Shown piece after piece: positions 1-7,679 of a DNA stretch of 41,239 nt. The first letter of the stretch is position 1. Each line of letters starts with the position of its first letter. Below the pieces are notes generated by a model. The model did not search any database. It saw nothing but the letters and a program-made list of their open reading frames with translations, and had not been told where the DNA came from. This stretch comes from an uncultured Lachnospiraceae bacterium (GTDB lineage: Bacteria; Bacillota; Clostridia; Lachnospirales; Lachnospiraceae): positions 1 to 41,239 of the forward strand of contig CAJUQY010000025.1 of NCBI GenBank assembly GCA_910588815.1. Direction: 5' to 3'. Both the position numbers and the translations under genes were made by a program.

Positions 1-73
1 TGGAGACAACAGGGCTCGAACCTGCGACCTTCTACACGTCAAGCAGACGCTCTCCCAGCTGAGCTATGTCTCC
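1..73 (-). tRNA. tRNA-Val (anticodon GAC)
   Basis: The reverse complement folds as a cloverleaf. The 7-bp acceptor stem is GGAGACA/TGTCTCC with discriminator A. The D-arm GCTC...GAGC and T-arm GCAGG-TTCGAGC-CCTGT are present. The anticodon stem TCTGC/GTAGA closes the loop TTGACGT, whose positions 34-36 read GAC, so it decodes valine GTC/GTT codons. The window starts at the discriminator base, so whether CCA is encoded cannot be seen. Confidence 0.95.
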
Positions 74-247
74 ACTACAAAGAACAGTATAACGGAAAGC
101 AGGGGAAAATGCAAGCCCCAATTTACGGATTTCTTAAATACCTGCATAGGCATATGCGGTGCAGTCGGCCGCGATCTGCATCTGTTTTCATCAATCTTTA
201 TAATTCTTCTGAGCATTCTGCATTCCCCCTGTTTTTTAGAGCGTTTC

Positions 248-277
248 TTGACTTTGTGGTTCCGATCATACTATAAT
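248..277 (+). promoter_or_regulatory. SigA-type promoter upstream of the Crp/Fnr remnant
   Basis: TTGACT (248-253) and TATAAT (272-277) are separated by 18 bp, a near-consensus vegetative promoter. It would transcribe the Crp/Fnr remnant and could read on into the two-component system, since no terminator is visible between them. Confidence 0.6.
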
Positions 278-290
278 GTTTTGAAAACAT

Positions 291-304
291 GTGGTTATAA
301 CCAC
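291..304. promoter_or_regulatory. Perfect 14-bp palindrome, candidate operator
   Basis: GTGGTTATAACCAC is a perfect palindrome just downstream of the -10 box at 272-277, so a protein bound here would block transcription. The shape (symmetric half-sites with a central TTATAA) fits a Crp/Fnr-family dimer site, and the next gene is a Crp/Fnr remnant. Its assignment as an autoregulatory site is inferred from position only. Confidence 0.4.
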
Positions 305-322
305 GGAAATGAGGTTTTTATT

Positions 323-541
323 TTGAGTTTTATTTCCAGGACAGCACTTTTTCAGAGGTGTTCGGAGGAAGACATCCGAACTATGTCGGAACATCTGGAT
401 TTTCGGACAGACAGCTATAGAAAAGGAATCGTAATTTCCGGCACAAGGAGCGCCTTGTCAAAGGAGCTGGGAAAAATGAGAAAGGACGGTCTGATCGAAT
501 ACAACAAGAATATTTTTGTGATCAAAACCCATATCGCCTAA
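323..541 (+). pseudogene. Crp/Fnr-family regulator, internally deleted remnant
   Basis: From a TTG start preceded by a weak GAGG, the frame encodes about 72 residues. The first third (LFQRCSEEDIRTMSEHL, then TDSYRKG) resembles the start of the cyclic-nucleotide-binding domain of clostridial Crp/Fnr regulators. The last third (RSALSKELGKMRKDGLIEYN) matches the recognition-helix end of the HTH domain. The roughly 150 residues that normally lie between, covering the beta-barrel, the dimer helix and the first HTH helix, are absent. An in-frame internal deletion explains this. The product could not bind ligand and probably not DNA. The frame stays open and its promoter looks intact, so the deletion may be recent. 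An alternative is a functional mini-protein, which I think is unlikely. Confidence 0.7.
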
Positions 542-555
542 GGAGGGAATGCCGG

Positions 556-1215
556 ATGAAGAAAATACTGATTGTTGAAGACGAAGAACGTATCGCCAGT
601 TTAATAGAAATCAATCTTGCAGCGGAGGGATACCGCTGTATTTGTGCCTTTGACGGGAATGCGGCGGCAGATCTGATTGAAAAAGAAAAATTTGACTTAA
701 TTCTGCTTGACATCATGCTGCCAAAGATCAATGGATATGAATTGCTGGAATATATAAAACCCCTTGGAGTGCCGGTGATTTTTCTGACGGCCAAAAATAA
801 GGTAGATGACCGGATAAAAGGATTGAAGCTGGGGGCGGACGATTATATTTCTAAACCTTTTCAAATAGGAGAATTGCTCGCCAGAGTGGAAGCGGTGCTC
901 AGGAGATGCGGGAATGCGGAAAGAGTTCTGTCTCTTGGCGATGTGGAGGTTGAAATGAAATCCAGAGTGGTATATAAAGCAGGGGCGCCGGTGGAGCTGA
1001 CCGTCAAGGAATTTGATCTTCTGGTGGAATTTATGCAGAATAAAAATGTTGCATTATACAGAGACAGGCTTTATGAAAAGGTATGGGGAGAGGTATATAT
1101 GGGCGATACCCGTACTTTGGATTCCCATATCCAGCGGCTCAGGAAAAAATTAGGCTGGGACAATTATATAAAGACCGTATTCCGGGTAGGGTACCGGCTG
1201 GAGGACGGGGAATGA
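556..1215 (+). CDS. OmpR/PhoB-family response regulator
   Basis: This is a 219-residue two-domain transcription factor of a two-component system. The receiver domain (about 1-115) shows the acidic pair E8/D9, phosphoacceptor D52 (LLDIMLP), T78 and K100 (SKPF). The winged-helix domain (about 125-217) has the typical LTVKEFDLL and RTLDSHIQRLRKKLG segments. A strong AGGAGGGA lies 8 bases before the ATG. Its stop overlaps the start of the kinase gene by ATGA, so the two are translationally coupled. Its likely targets include the ABC transporter operon downstream, whose upstream region carries 11-bp-phased repeats suited to an OmpR-type protein. The specific signal is unknown. Confidence 0.93.
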   Translation: MKKILIVEDEERIASLIEINLAAEGYRCICAFDGNAAADLIEKEKFDLILLDIMLPKINGYELLEYIKPLGVPVIFLTAKNKVDDRIKGLKLGADDYISKPFQIGELLARVEAVLRRCGNAERVLSLGDVEVEMKSRVVYKAGAPVELTVKEFDLLVEFMQNKNVALYRDRLYEKVWGEVYMGDTRTLDSHIQRLRKKLGWDNYIKTVFRVGYRLEDGE

Positions 1216-2603
1216 AACTGTTTCACAAGATATTTATTTGTTTCGTAGTTTTGTTTGGAATCTCTTTTCAGGCGGCGGGCTGTCTGCTGATCAATTTCTC
1301 CTATGAAAAGGTGGTCGAACAGGAGAAGAAATTCGCCGTACAGGAATTTCAACATAACAAGTATATCATGCTGTCGGCCTTATATTCGGATTCGAGGATG
1401 ACTGCAGATCATAAAATTGATTTTGATAATTACGCGGAAAATTTTTCAGTTCCGGCCGCTGTTTATGGAACAGACAAAAGCTGCATATATTCAGATCTGT
1501 CAGTGCCGTTTGAGCCTGCGGGCCTGGATGAAACAGGAGACAATTATGTCATATATCAGATCAACCGTACGGCGGCAGAGAGTTATATTTTGGTCTGCGG
1601 CCTTGTCCGTCAGAATGAAATCGAAGCGTATCTGGTAACAGGGCGCGACGTAAGCGAGATGGTAAACAGCCAGAACAACATGATTTCTTATTTTCAGAAA
1701 ATTTATTTTTTGATTATATGTCTTGGATTTCCTGTCATCTTTCTGCTGTCAAGCTTGCTGGTACGTTCAATCAATAAAGTAAGTAAAGGCGCAAAGAGAA
1801 TTGCGGAAGGAAGATATGCAGAGAGGCTTGAGGTATCCTCAAAGGATGAAATCGGCGAGCTGGCCGCCAATTTCAATCATATGGCTGAAAACATCGAAGA
1901 AAATATCGCAGCGCTGTCCAGCCAGGCGCAGCAGAAAGAAGATTTTGCGGCTAATTTTGCCCACGAACTGAAAACACCTCTGACTTCGGTAATCGGGTAT
2001 GCCGATATGCTGTATCAGAAAGACCTGCCAAGGAATCAGGTGAAAAATGCGGCGGAGTGTATTTTAAATGAAGGCATGAGGCTGGAAACATTGTCTTTGA
2101 AACTGATGGATTTATTTGTGATGGATAAGCAAGTTTTTTCTCTGGAAGAAATGTCCGTCAGGGAAATTTTTGAGAATCTGAAGCAAGGAATTGAACCTGT
2201 CTGCGGGAACTGCGGAGTGCGGCTGCATATGGAGATGGCGAGCGGAAGGATTCAGGTGGATTATGACTTATTCAAGTCTGTTATATTAAATCTGGTGGAT
2301 AATTCCATAAAGGCAGATTGTAAAGACATATGGATCACAGGAAAGGCAAAAGGCAGCATTTACCGGATTTGCCTGGAAGACAATGGAAAGGGCATCCCTA
2401 CGGAGGAATTGGGACGGATCACGGAGGCGTTCTATATGGTTGATAAGTCAAGGGCAAGAAAACAGCATGGGGCCGGATTGGGGATGGCGCTGGTGTCTAA
2501 AGTTATTGATATTCACGGAGCCAGGATGAAAATAGAGAGTGACGGGAAGACCGGGACGAAAATCACCTTAAGCTTTATGCAGAAGGGAGAACATGAACGG
2601 TGA
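1212..2603 (+). CDS. Membrane sensor histidine kinase
   Basis: The ATG at 1212 overlaps the stop of the regulator gene and gives a 463-residue protein. The frame is open further upstream, but that would lie inside the regulator gene. The layout is a first membrane segment (about 5-27), an extracytoplasmic sensor loop of about 130 residues, a second membrane segment (about 160-182), and a HAMP linker (SINKVSKGAKRIAEGRY). A HisKA domain follows with the H-box FAHELKTPLTSVIGY. The ATPase domain has N box NLVDNSIKA, G1 DNGKGIP and G2 GAGLGMALV. The large sensor loop differs from the short intramembrane-sensing BceS type. It is expected to phosphorylate the adjacent response regulator. The stimulus cannot be read from sequence; context suggests an envelope or peptide signal. 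Confidence 0.93.
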   Translation: MKLFHKIFICFVVLFGISFQAAGCLLINFSYEKVVEQEKKFAVQEFQHNKYIMLSALYSDSRMTADHKIDFDNYAENFSVPAAVYGTDKSCIYSDLSVPFEPAGLDETGDNYVIYQINRTAAESYILVCGLVRQNEIEAYLVTGRDVSEMVNSQNNMISYFQKIYFLIICLGFPVIFLLSSLLVRSINKVSKGAKRIAEGRYAERLEVSSKDEIGELAANFNHMAENIEENIAALSSQAQQKEDFAANFAHELKTPLTSVIGYADMLYQKDLPRNQVKNAAECILNEGMRLETLSLKLMDLFVMDKQVFSLEEMSVREIFENLKQGIEPVCGNCGVRLHMEMASGRIQVDYDLFKSVILNLVDNSIKADCKDIWITGKAKGSIYRICLEDNGKGIPTEELGRITEAFYMVDKSRARKQHGAGLGMALVSKVIDIHGARMKIESDGKTGTKITLSFMQKGEHER

Positions 2604-3382
2604 AAAAATACAAATATACGTTTCTTTCCCTGATGTTTGTTGTCCTGTTTCTCATGGGAAGTATGGCGGCCGCGAATGCTATACTTAAGCGCAGGGAGAC
2701 GAGGCTGCTCTCAGAAAGGGGAGGCATAAAAGTGGAATCACCTGTCCGGGCATGGGAGGGTGGGGAAAACGGCGATGAAGGTGTAGACGGTATAGATACC
2801 AATGACAAAAAAAATCCCCTTTCCATGGAGCAGGCAGAGGAGGCTGTAAAAAGCTGGAATGATCGCACTGGGGTAACCTTACATGGACAGGTGGCCGGTC
2901 AGGTTTCAATGGAAGAAGCAATCGAACATGGAAAAAAATGGCTGGACGGGATGGGAATCGGCGACGGAAACGAGGAGGGTTCTTTTGGGATTAATGCGGA
3001 GCTGGGCGTAGGCAGGCAAAAGGAAGATATAGAGCAGCGGGAGGCATACTTCAGTTTTTGGACCGTAACATATTTCAATCAATCTATGAATGCGGTGCTG
3101 TACTTGAATGCCGTCACGGGAAACGTATGGGGGGCAGAGATCAAACTATATGAGGAACAGGCAAAAAAAATGCCGGACGGCAGACTGCGGCTTTTTGTGG
3201 AACTGGCTGGTTTTCAGGCGGCGGACGAGGTTTCTTCCGCCATGGATTCCGAAGAAACCACATCCGAGGTCAAAATAAAAGAGAGCCAGTTGTATGCGCA
3301 GGAAATGTCGTATGCCATGGCAGTCTGGCCTGGAAACAGTTATGAATATATCGCTTATCAATTATTGGTAAGGCAGCCGTAA
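2600..3382 (+). CDS. Predicted membrane-anchored or exported PepSY-like protein
   Basis: A GTG start overlaps the kinase stop and gives 260 residues. The N-terminus is MKKYKYTF followed by a hydrophobic stretch to about residue 28, which fits an uncleaved anchor or signal peptide. A charged linker follows. The C-terminal half contains EAYFSFWTVTYFN and VLYLNAVTGNVWGAEI, resembling the strand-turn-strand of PepSY repeats (extracytoplasmic domains found in peptidase propeptides and regulatory membrane proteins). The family assignment is tentative. Tight coupling to the kinase suggests a sensor accessory protein or an exported target. A terminator follows it, which separates this transcription unit from the ABC genes. 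Confidence 0.6.
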   Translation: MKKYKYTFLSLMFVVLFLMGSMAAANAILKRRETRLLSERGGIKVESPVRAWEGGENGDEGVDGIDTNDKKNPLSMEQAEEAVKSWNDRTGVTLHGQVAGQVSMEEAIEHGKKWLDGMGIGDGNEEGSFGINAELGVGRQKEDIEQREAYFSFWTVTYFNQSMNAVLYLNAVTGNVWGAEIKLYEEQAKKMPDGRLRLFVELAGFQAADEVSSAMDSEETTSEVKIKESQLYAQEMSYAMAVWPGNSYEYIAYQLLVRQP

Positions 3383-3389
3383 AATTTAC

Positions 3390-3433
3390 AACTATAACGA
3401 AACTATATTACAGCTTTGACACAACTTTACCGA
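3390..3433. promoter_or_regulatory. Four heptamers phased every 11 bp, candidate response-regulator operator
   Basis: AACTATA (3390), AACTATA (3401), AGCTTTG (3412) and AACTTTA (3423) start exactly 11 bp apart. Direct repeats on one helical face are the usual binding pattern of OmpR-family regulators. A TTGACA lies within the array at 3416-3421, but no good -10 box is evident 17 bp downstream. This is a plausible binding site for the regulator at 556-1215, controlling the ABC transporter genes. Confidence 0.4.
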
Positions 3434-3444
3434 AAGTAAGTCGC

Positions 3445-3486
3445 AACACTCAGATAGAATGGAATTATCCTGTCTGAGTGTTTTTT
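3445..3486 (+). terminator. Rho-independent terminator or attenuator between TCS and ABC genes
   Basis: AACACTCAGA (3445-3454) pairs with TCTGAGTGTT (3473-3482), and the U-tract runs 3481-3486. It would end the kinase/PepSY transcript. If the ABC promoter lies in the phased repeats just upstream, the hairpin is inside that leader and could attenuate it. Confidence 0.7.
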
Positions 3487-3551
3487 ATGCGCAGGGGAGG
3501 AAAAGAGCTTCCCTGCTCGCTGGACAGGAAATTTGACATGGAGGGAAAGGA

Positions 3552-4439
3552 ATGGAGTCTGGGATGGAATTGCAGGCGGAACACCTGTGCAAGTCTTATG
3601 GGAAAAAAGAAGCATTAAAAGACGTAAATTTTACGCTGGAACAAGGAGTATATGGGCTTTTGGGCGAAAACGGCGCAGGGAAAAGTACGCTTATGAGGAT
3701 TCTCACCACAGTAGATGTTCCAACCGGCGGCAGCGTCCGGTATGGAGGGAAAAACATCACCCAGATGGATGAGGATTACCGGAATTTAATCGGATATATG
3801 CCGCAGGATTACAGTGTGTACCCGAGTTTTACGGCAGCAAATTTTTTGGCTTATATGGGGACGCTGAAAGGGATTCCTAAAGATGAATTGAAGATGAAAA
3901 TACCGGAAGTGCTGGAATTTGTCAACTTGTCCGATGCCACAAACAAGAAAGTGAAGACATTTTCCGGGGGGATGAAAAGAAGGATTGGCATTGCACAGGC
4001 GCTCCTGAATGATCCTGAAATCCTGATCCTGGATGAACCGACGGCAGGGCTTGATCCCAAAGAGAGGATCCGGTTCTCCAATATACTCAGCAGCATGGCA
4101 AAAGAGAAGATCATCCTGCTCTCCACGCATATCGTGTCAGATATAGAGGCTATTGCGAATAGGCTGATCATCATTCGGAAAGGGGAGATTACCGAGACCG
4201 GAAATATCGATCAACTAGTGAAACGGGTGACCGGCAATGTGTGGGAGGCGACTGTCGGGCAGGACATGATGAATACGGTAAGCGCGGAGCGGGCGGTCAT
4301 TCATATCAAGCAAATGGGGAAGGATGTCCAGATTCGTTTTGTGGGAGACCAGATTCCGGACATTGCGTGCAGGTCTGTGACGCCCACTTTGGAGGATTAC
4401 TATATTTATGTCAATGAAAAACGAGGTGAAATGATATGA
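3552..4439 (+). CDS. ABC transporter ATP-binding protein (BcrA-like)
   Basis: This 295-residue ATPase energises an ABC-2-type exporter. Walker A is GENGAGKST (about 38-46). The signature is FSGGMKRRIGIAQ, Walker B is ILILDEPTAGLD, and the H-loop is LSTHIV. A C-terminal extension of about 70 residues, as in the BcrA/NatA groups, follows the nucleotide-binding domain. The ATG at 3552 has GAGGGAAAGG upstream; an in-frame ATG at 3564 is an alternative. Its stop overlaps the lipoprotein start by ATGA. The permeases are the two genes further downstream. The substrate is unknown; linkage to a two-component system suggests export of, or protection against, a peptide or envelope-active compound. Confidence 0.9.
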   Translation: MESGMELQAEHLCKSYGKKEALKDVNFTLEQGVYGLLGENGAGKSTLMRILTTVDVPTGGSVRYGGKNITQMDEDYRNLIGYMPQDYSVYPSFTAANFLAYMGTLKGIPKDELKMKIPEVLEFVNLSDATNKKVKTFSGGMKRRIGIAQALLNDPEILILDEPTAGLDPKERIRFSNILSSMAKEKIILLSTHIVSDIEAIANRLIIIRKGEITETGNIDQLVKRVTGNVWEATVGQDMMNTVSAERAVIHIKQMGKDVQIRFVGDQIPDIACRSVTPTLEDYYIYVNEKRGEMI

Positions 4440-5089
4440 AAAAAAGTCGGTTAACGTTCATGGCGGCAGGCGTGCTTGTTCTGGCGCTTATGACAGGATG
4501 CGGTTCAAACAGAAAGGATATAGGTGAAGAATCAGACAATGTTATTTCTGCGGATATGGAGGGGGGCAGCCGTAATGGAGGAGAGCAGGAAAGCCGGAAT
4601 GCTGCAAAATCAGAACTGCCGGAAGAGGACAAAAACAGCCGGACGCAGCCTCAGGGTGCCGCGTCTGCAGAGGATATCGAGAAAGAACTGGCCGAATTCC
4701 GGGCGGAAAGGGATGAAGGAGAGTCGTCTCACGGAACTTATACGTTGGTAGAGTGGCCCAATGAGGAAAATTATCACTACGGTGTCGGGAACATCGACTA
4801 CGCATCCAGATTTGATTCCAGGGAAGTGCATGAGGTATTTGAAGCGGCGAATGCTTATCTGGAAGATGTACTGAACCTGGAAGGCGAGGCGTGGCACTGC
4901 GTCGATCCGAGGATGACCGCCATTTATGAAGCGGAAGACAAAGGAGTTGCAAATGGGTATGACGCAGACAATATCTTCCTATGCGAATATAACGACAACG
5001 GAACCTGGCAGTACCTGATCCTGGTCCGGGAAAAGAAAGGCTCTGACTGGAAGGTGCTGCATCACGGAAATAGTTATAAAACAGATTAA
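4436..5089 (+). CDS. Putative lipoprotein of an ABC transporter operon
   Basis: This 217-residue protein has a lipoprotein signal: a positively charged start (MKKSRL), a hydrophobic core and the lipobox LMTGC with the modified Cys at residue 22. A polar, acidic, low-complexity linker (about 25-85, rich in E, S, N and R) follows, then a folded C-terminal domain (about 100-217). I do not recognise the domain. Its end resembles small lipoproteins that accompany ABC exporters, and it is translationally coupled to the ATPase gene. It probably sits on the outer face of the membrane near the permeases, as a sensor or immunity-type protein; this role is inferred from context. Confidence 0.65.
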   Translation: MKKSRLTFMAAGVLVLALMTGCGSNRKDIGEESDNVISADMEGGSRNGGEQESRNAAKSELPEEDKNSRTQPQGAASAEDIEKELAEFRAERDEGESSHGTYTLVEWPNEENYHYGVGNIDYASRFDSREVHEVFEAANAYLEDVLNLEGEAWHCVDPRMTAIYEAEDKGVANGYDADNIFLCEYNDNGTWQYLILVREKKGSDWKVLHHGNSYKTD

Positions 5090-5107
5090 TGTGACGGAGG
5101 CGGCAGA

Positions 5108-6334
5108 ATGAAAAGACAGATATGGATGGAATACCGGAAGCTGTGGAACAAGGTTTCCCTTGTGGCGGTCGCTGCCATGTGCGTCGTGGCGGCGGTTCAC
5201 CTTTTCGTGTATCTGAACCTGCAGTACCGGTCGATAGACAAAAACGGGGAGCTTGTGGAGGGCCTTGCGTCTTACTGGGCGCTCAAGGAGGCGTCGAAGG
5301 ACTTGGAAGGAGTCATGGACGGGGAATATATACAGAAGCTTGTGGCCAGTTATAACGCAAGCTATGAAAAAGAATATTTGGCTGAGCACAGGGGTTTTCT
5401 GGGAACCGGGGGCATGACGAAGTACGATGTTCCCAATTACTGCATCAATTACGCTTATTTTGGACCGTGGATGTCAAACGGAAACGAAAAGGTGGGGCTG
5501 GATTACGATTTCCTTGAATCGGAGGAGAGTTTCTATGCGGCCTATAAGGAAGCGATGAAAGAGGAGCTGGAAGAAGATGCCAAGTATCTGTATTGGGGGT
5601 ATTCGGATGAACAGCATCTTGTCTTGAATAAAAAGGCAGATAATGTAAAAACACCTTTTACCACCGGATATGCCCAGGGACTGTTTAATCTCAGGGCTTG
5701 GTTTATCCTGGATTACAGCCTGGTGTTTTTTGTGCTGGCGTTTGCACTGGCAGGACTGTTTTCCAGGGACAGTGCCGGGGGCGTCACGGAGCTGACTCTC
5801 TCCGCCAAATACGGAAGGAAGAAGAACCTGAACGCGCGGTGGATGGCCGGGAATCTGTTTTCGGCGAGCGTGTATCTGGTCTATCTGGCGGTTCAGATTA
5901 TTGTCAACGGGGCGATCGGCACCCTGGCCGGATGGAATCTGCCGGCACAGATGTTATGGTTTTCCTGCCTGCATAATATAACGCTTGGAGAGGGGCTTCT
6001 CCTCCTGTTTTTTGGCGGTTTGCTGGGCGCGCTTGTGATCGGGAATATCGTCATGCTGTTTTCCATAAAGCTCAAAAACGGAAAGCTTGCCGCCGCCCTT
6101 TCCGTCATAGCTGTAGTATTGATCAGGCGGACGGGAAGTGTGGAGGGACTGTATGGCGTCACGGAGCTGTTCAGCCCGATGTACTTCGAGAGAGACAGCC
6201 TTCTCCAGCTATATCGGTTTGTCGGGAATATTGCGGTTCCTTATTTTGTCGCGGTTCCTGTTGTGGCCGCGCTGTATGTGGCCGTCCTTTACACCGGCGT
6301 GAGGCTGTCTTACAAAAACTATCATATCAATTAA
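5108..6334 (+). CDS. ABC-2-type transporter permease subunit 1
   Basis: This 408-residue integral membrane protein starts 18 bp after the lipoprotein gene with a GGAGG site. It has an N-terminal membrane segment (about 12-34), a large extracytoplasmic region of about 160 residues, and then five to six further membrane segments (about 200-400). The region between the second and third contains SRDSAGGVTELTLSAKYGRKK, typical of the cytoplasmic loop in ABC-2 permeases that contacts the ATPase. The next gene has the same layout and the matching loop SSRYGKRKLDRAR, so the two probably form a heterodimer powered by the ATPase at 3552-4439. Confidence 0.8.
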   Translation: MKRQIWMEYRKLWNKVSLVAVAAMCVVAAVHLFVYLNLQYRSIDKNGELVEGLASYWALKEASKDLEGVMDGEYIQKLVASYNASYEKEYLAEHRGFLGTGGMTKYDVPNYCINYAYFGPWMSNGNEKVGLDYDFLESEESFYAAYKEAMKEELEEDAKYLYWGYSDEQHLVLNKKADNVKTPFTTGYAQGLFNLRAWFILDYSLVFFVLAFALAGLFSRDSAGGVTELTLSAKYGRKKNLNARWMAGNLFSASVYLVYLAVQIIVNGAIGTLAGWNLPAQMLWFSCLHNITLGEGLLLLFFGGLLGALVIGNIVMLFSIKLKNGKLAAALSVIAVVLIRRTGSVEGLYGVTELFSPMYFERDSLLQLYRFVGNIAVPYFVAVPVVAALYVAVLYTGVRLSYKNYHIN

Positions 6335-6347
6335 TGGAGATGGCGGA

Positions 6348-7511
6348 ATGAAGGTTACAATATTAGAGTGCAGGCGGATTACAGGCAGACTCATTCTTTT
6401 TGGCTTTCTGGCATTTGTCCTTGCTGTCTCTGTGTATGACAGCCACAGGAATCTGGACAGATATCATGTGTATGATGAACAGGGAATTTCAGTTACATGG
6501 AAGGACAATCTGTCAGAAGCGAAAAGCGCTTCCAAAGGGCTTTATCTGGATAAAGAGTGCATGAAAAGCCTGCGGGAGGATGCAGACAGGTACGGTTATC
6601 TGAATGGCGAGAATATCACGGAACTGATATCCGGCAACTATGAAGGAAAAACCCTGGAAGAATTATCAGATGATGAAATGGATCGGTTTTTCCGGATAAG
6701 GGCAGAAATCATTCAAGAGAATCTTGTGTCAGACATCCAGAAGGGTTATACGGAGGAAGAAATAGAGGAATTTATGGACAGGGCGGAATCACTGTCCGCT
6801 TTATCCATGGGATATGCGGAAGGCTGGAAGGCACTGGAAGAAACCATGGGGAATTTTATTTTTCTGCTTGTTATCCTCATATCGGTTCTGATACTGTCGC
6901 TGTTTGGACGTGACCCGGCGGTAAAGATGGAGGAAATGGTGCGTTCCAGCAGATACGGAAAGCGGAAGCTTGACAGGGCAAGGATCTGGGCCGCTTATTT
7001 GACGGCAGCCGTTCTTTATGCGTGCAGCACGACAGTCTATTTTTTGATTGTAATGCTGCCCTTTGGGTTTGAGGGGGCGAACCAGCCGATTCAGAGCAAT
7101 GTAAGGACATTTTTCTCCCTTTACCATATCACCTATCTGCAGCAGTTTTTGTGGAACCTCTTCAGAGGCGGTGTGGTACTGGTATTTATGGTCAGTTTGG
7201 CATTGCTTGTTACAATCCTTTTAAAAAACATTTTGGCGAGCGCGTCAGTCATTGCAATTTTTATGGTGCTGCTTGTGATTTTTAACCAGATATACCTTTA
7301 TCCGGTAAACCACTGGTTCACAAATTTCATGCCTGTGAGAATGACGGATTTCCGGCACTTTTATACGGGAAATGAACTATACAGAATCTGCGGGTCCAGT
7401 GTCTCCTGTATGAGCTGGAGCATGGTTGTGTCGATGATTATATCCGTGAGCTTTCTGACGGCCGGACTGGCAGCGCTGCACATATATAGAAAAAAGGGAT
7501 TGTCAGGATAG
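6348..7511 (+). CDS. ABC-2-type transporter permease subunit 2
   Basis: This 387-residue membrane protein is 13 bp downstream of the first permease, with GGAG before its ATG. One N-terminal membrane segment (about 13-29) is followed by an extracytoplasmic domain of about 130 residues and about five membrane segments. The cytoplasmic loop LFGRDPAVKMEEMVRSSRYG corresponds to the loop in the first permease, which indicates paralogy. It is the last gene of the ATPase-lipoprotein-permease-permease unit. No convincing terminator is visible between it and spoVT. Confidence 0.8.
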   Translation: MKVTILECRRITGRLILFGFLAFVLAVSVYDSHRNLDRYHVYDEQGISVTWKDNLSEAKSASKGLYLDKECMKSLREDADRYGYLNGENITELISGNYEGKTLEELSDDEMDRFFRIRAEIIQENLVSDIQKGYTEEEIEEFMDRAESLSALSMGYAEGWKALEETMGNFIFLLVILISVLILSLFGRDPAVKMEEMVRSSRYGKRKLDRARIWAAYLTAAVLYACSTTVYFLIVMLPFGFEGANQPIQSNVRTFFSLYHITYLQQFLWNLFRGGVVLVFMVSLALLVTILLKNILASASVIAIFMVLLVIFNQIYLYPVNHWFTNFMPVRMTDFRHFYTGNELYRICGSSVSCMSWSMVVSMIISVSFLTAGLAALHIYRKKGLSG

Positions 7512-7604
7512 GAGGACGAAAAAAGTATTTTTGAAGCTTAGCGGACAACAGAATGCTGAAAAAGTGCTTGCAAAAAGTTTAAGGAGACTATCAGAATTAT
7601 TAAG

Positions 7605-7633
7605 GTATAAAATTCCTTCGTTTACAAATACTA
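7605..7633 (+). promoter_or_regulatory. Candidate SigG-type promoter of spoVT
   Basis: GTATA (7605-7609) and AATACTA (7627-7633) are separated by 17 bp. They match the forespore SigG pattern GHATR / CATWHTA except for one base at the first position of the -10 element. In Bacillus subtilis spoVT is SigG-dependent, so the position is right. Confidence 0.4.
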
Positions 7634-7656
7634 GTATCACGCAAAATACCAGTATG
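7628..7656. promoter_or_regulatory. Two near-identical short palindromes before spoVT, candidate autoregulatory site
   Basis: ATACTAGTAT (7628-7637, perfect palindrome) and ATACCAGTAT (7647-7656, one change) start 19 bp apart. They overlap the candidate -10 box and the presumed transcription start. SpoVT is an AbrB-type DNA-binding protein known to repress its own gene in B. subtilis, so these may be its binding sites. The link is inferred. Confidence 0.35.
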
Positions 7657-7679
7657 GATAAACGGAGGAATTATTTATT

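Noticed and set aside
556..2603. BceRS-type bacitracin-sensing two-component system
   Set aside because: The kinase has a sensor loop of about 130 residues and a HAMP domain, unlike the short intramembrane-sensing BceS, and the ABC permeases are not of BceB size.
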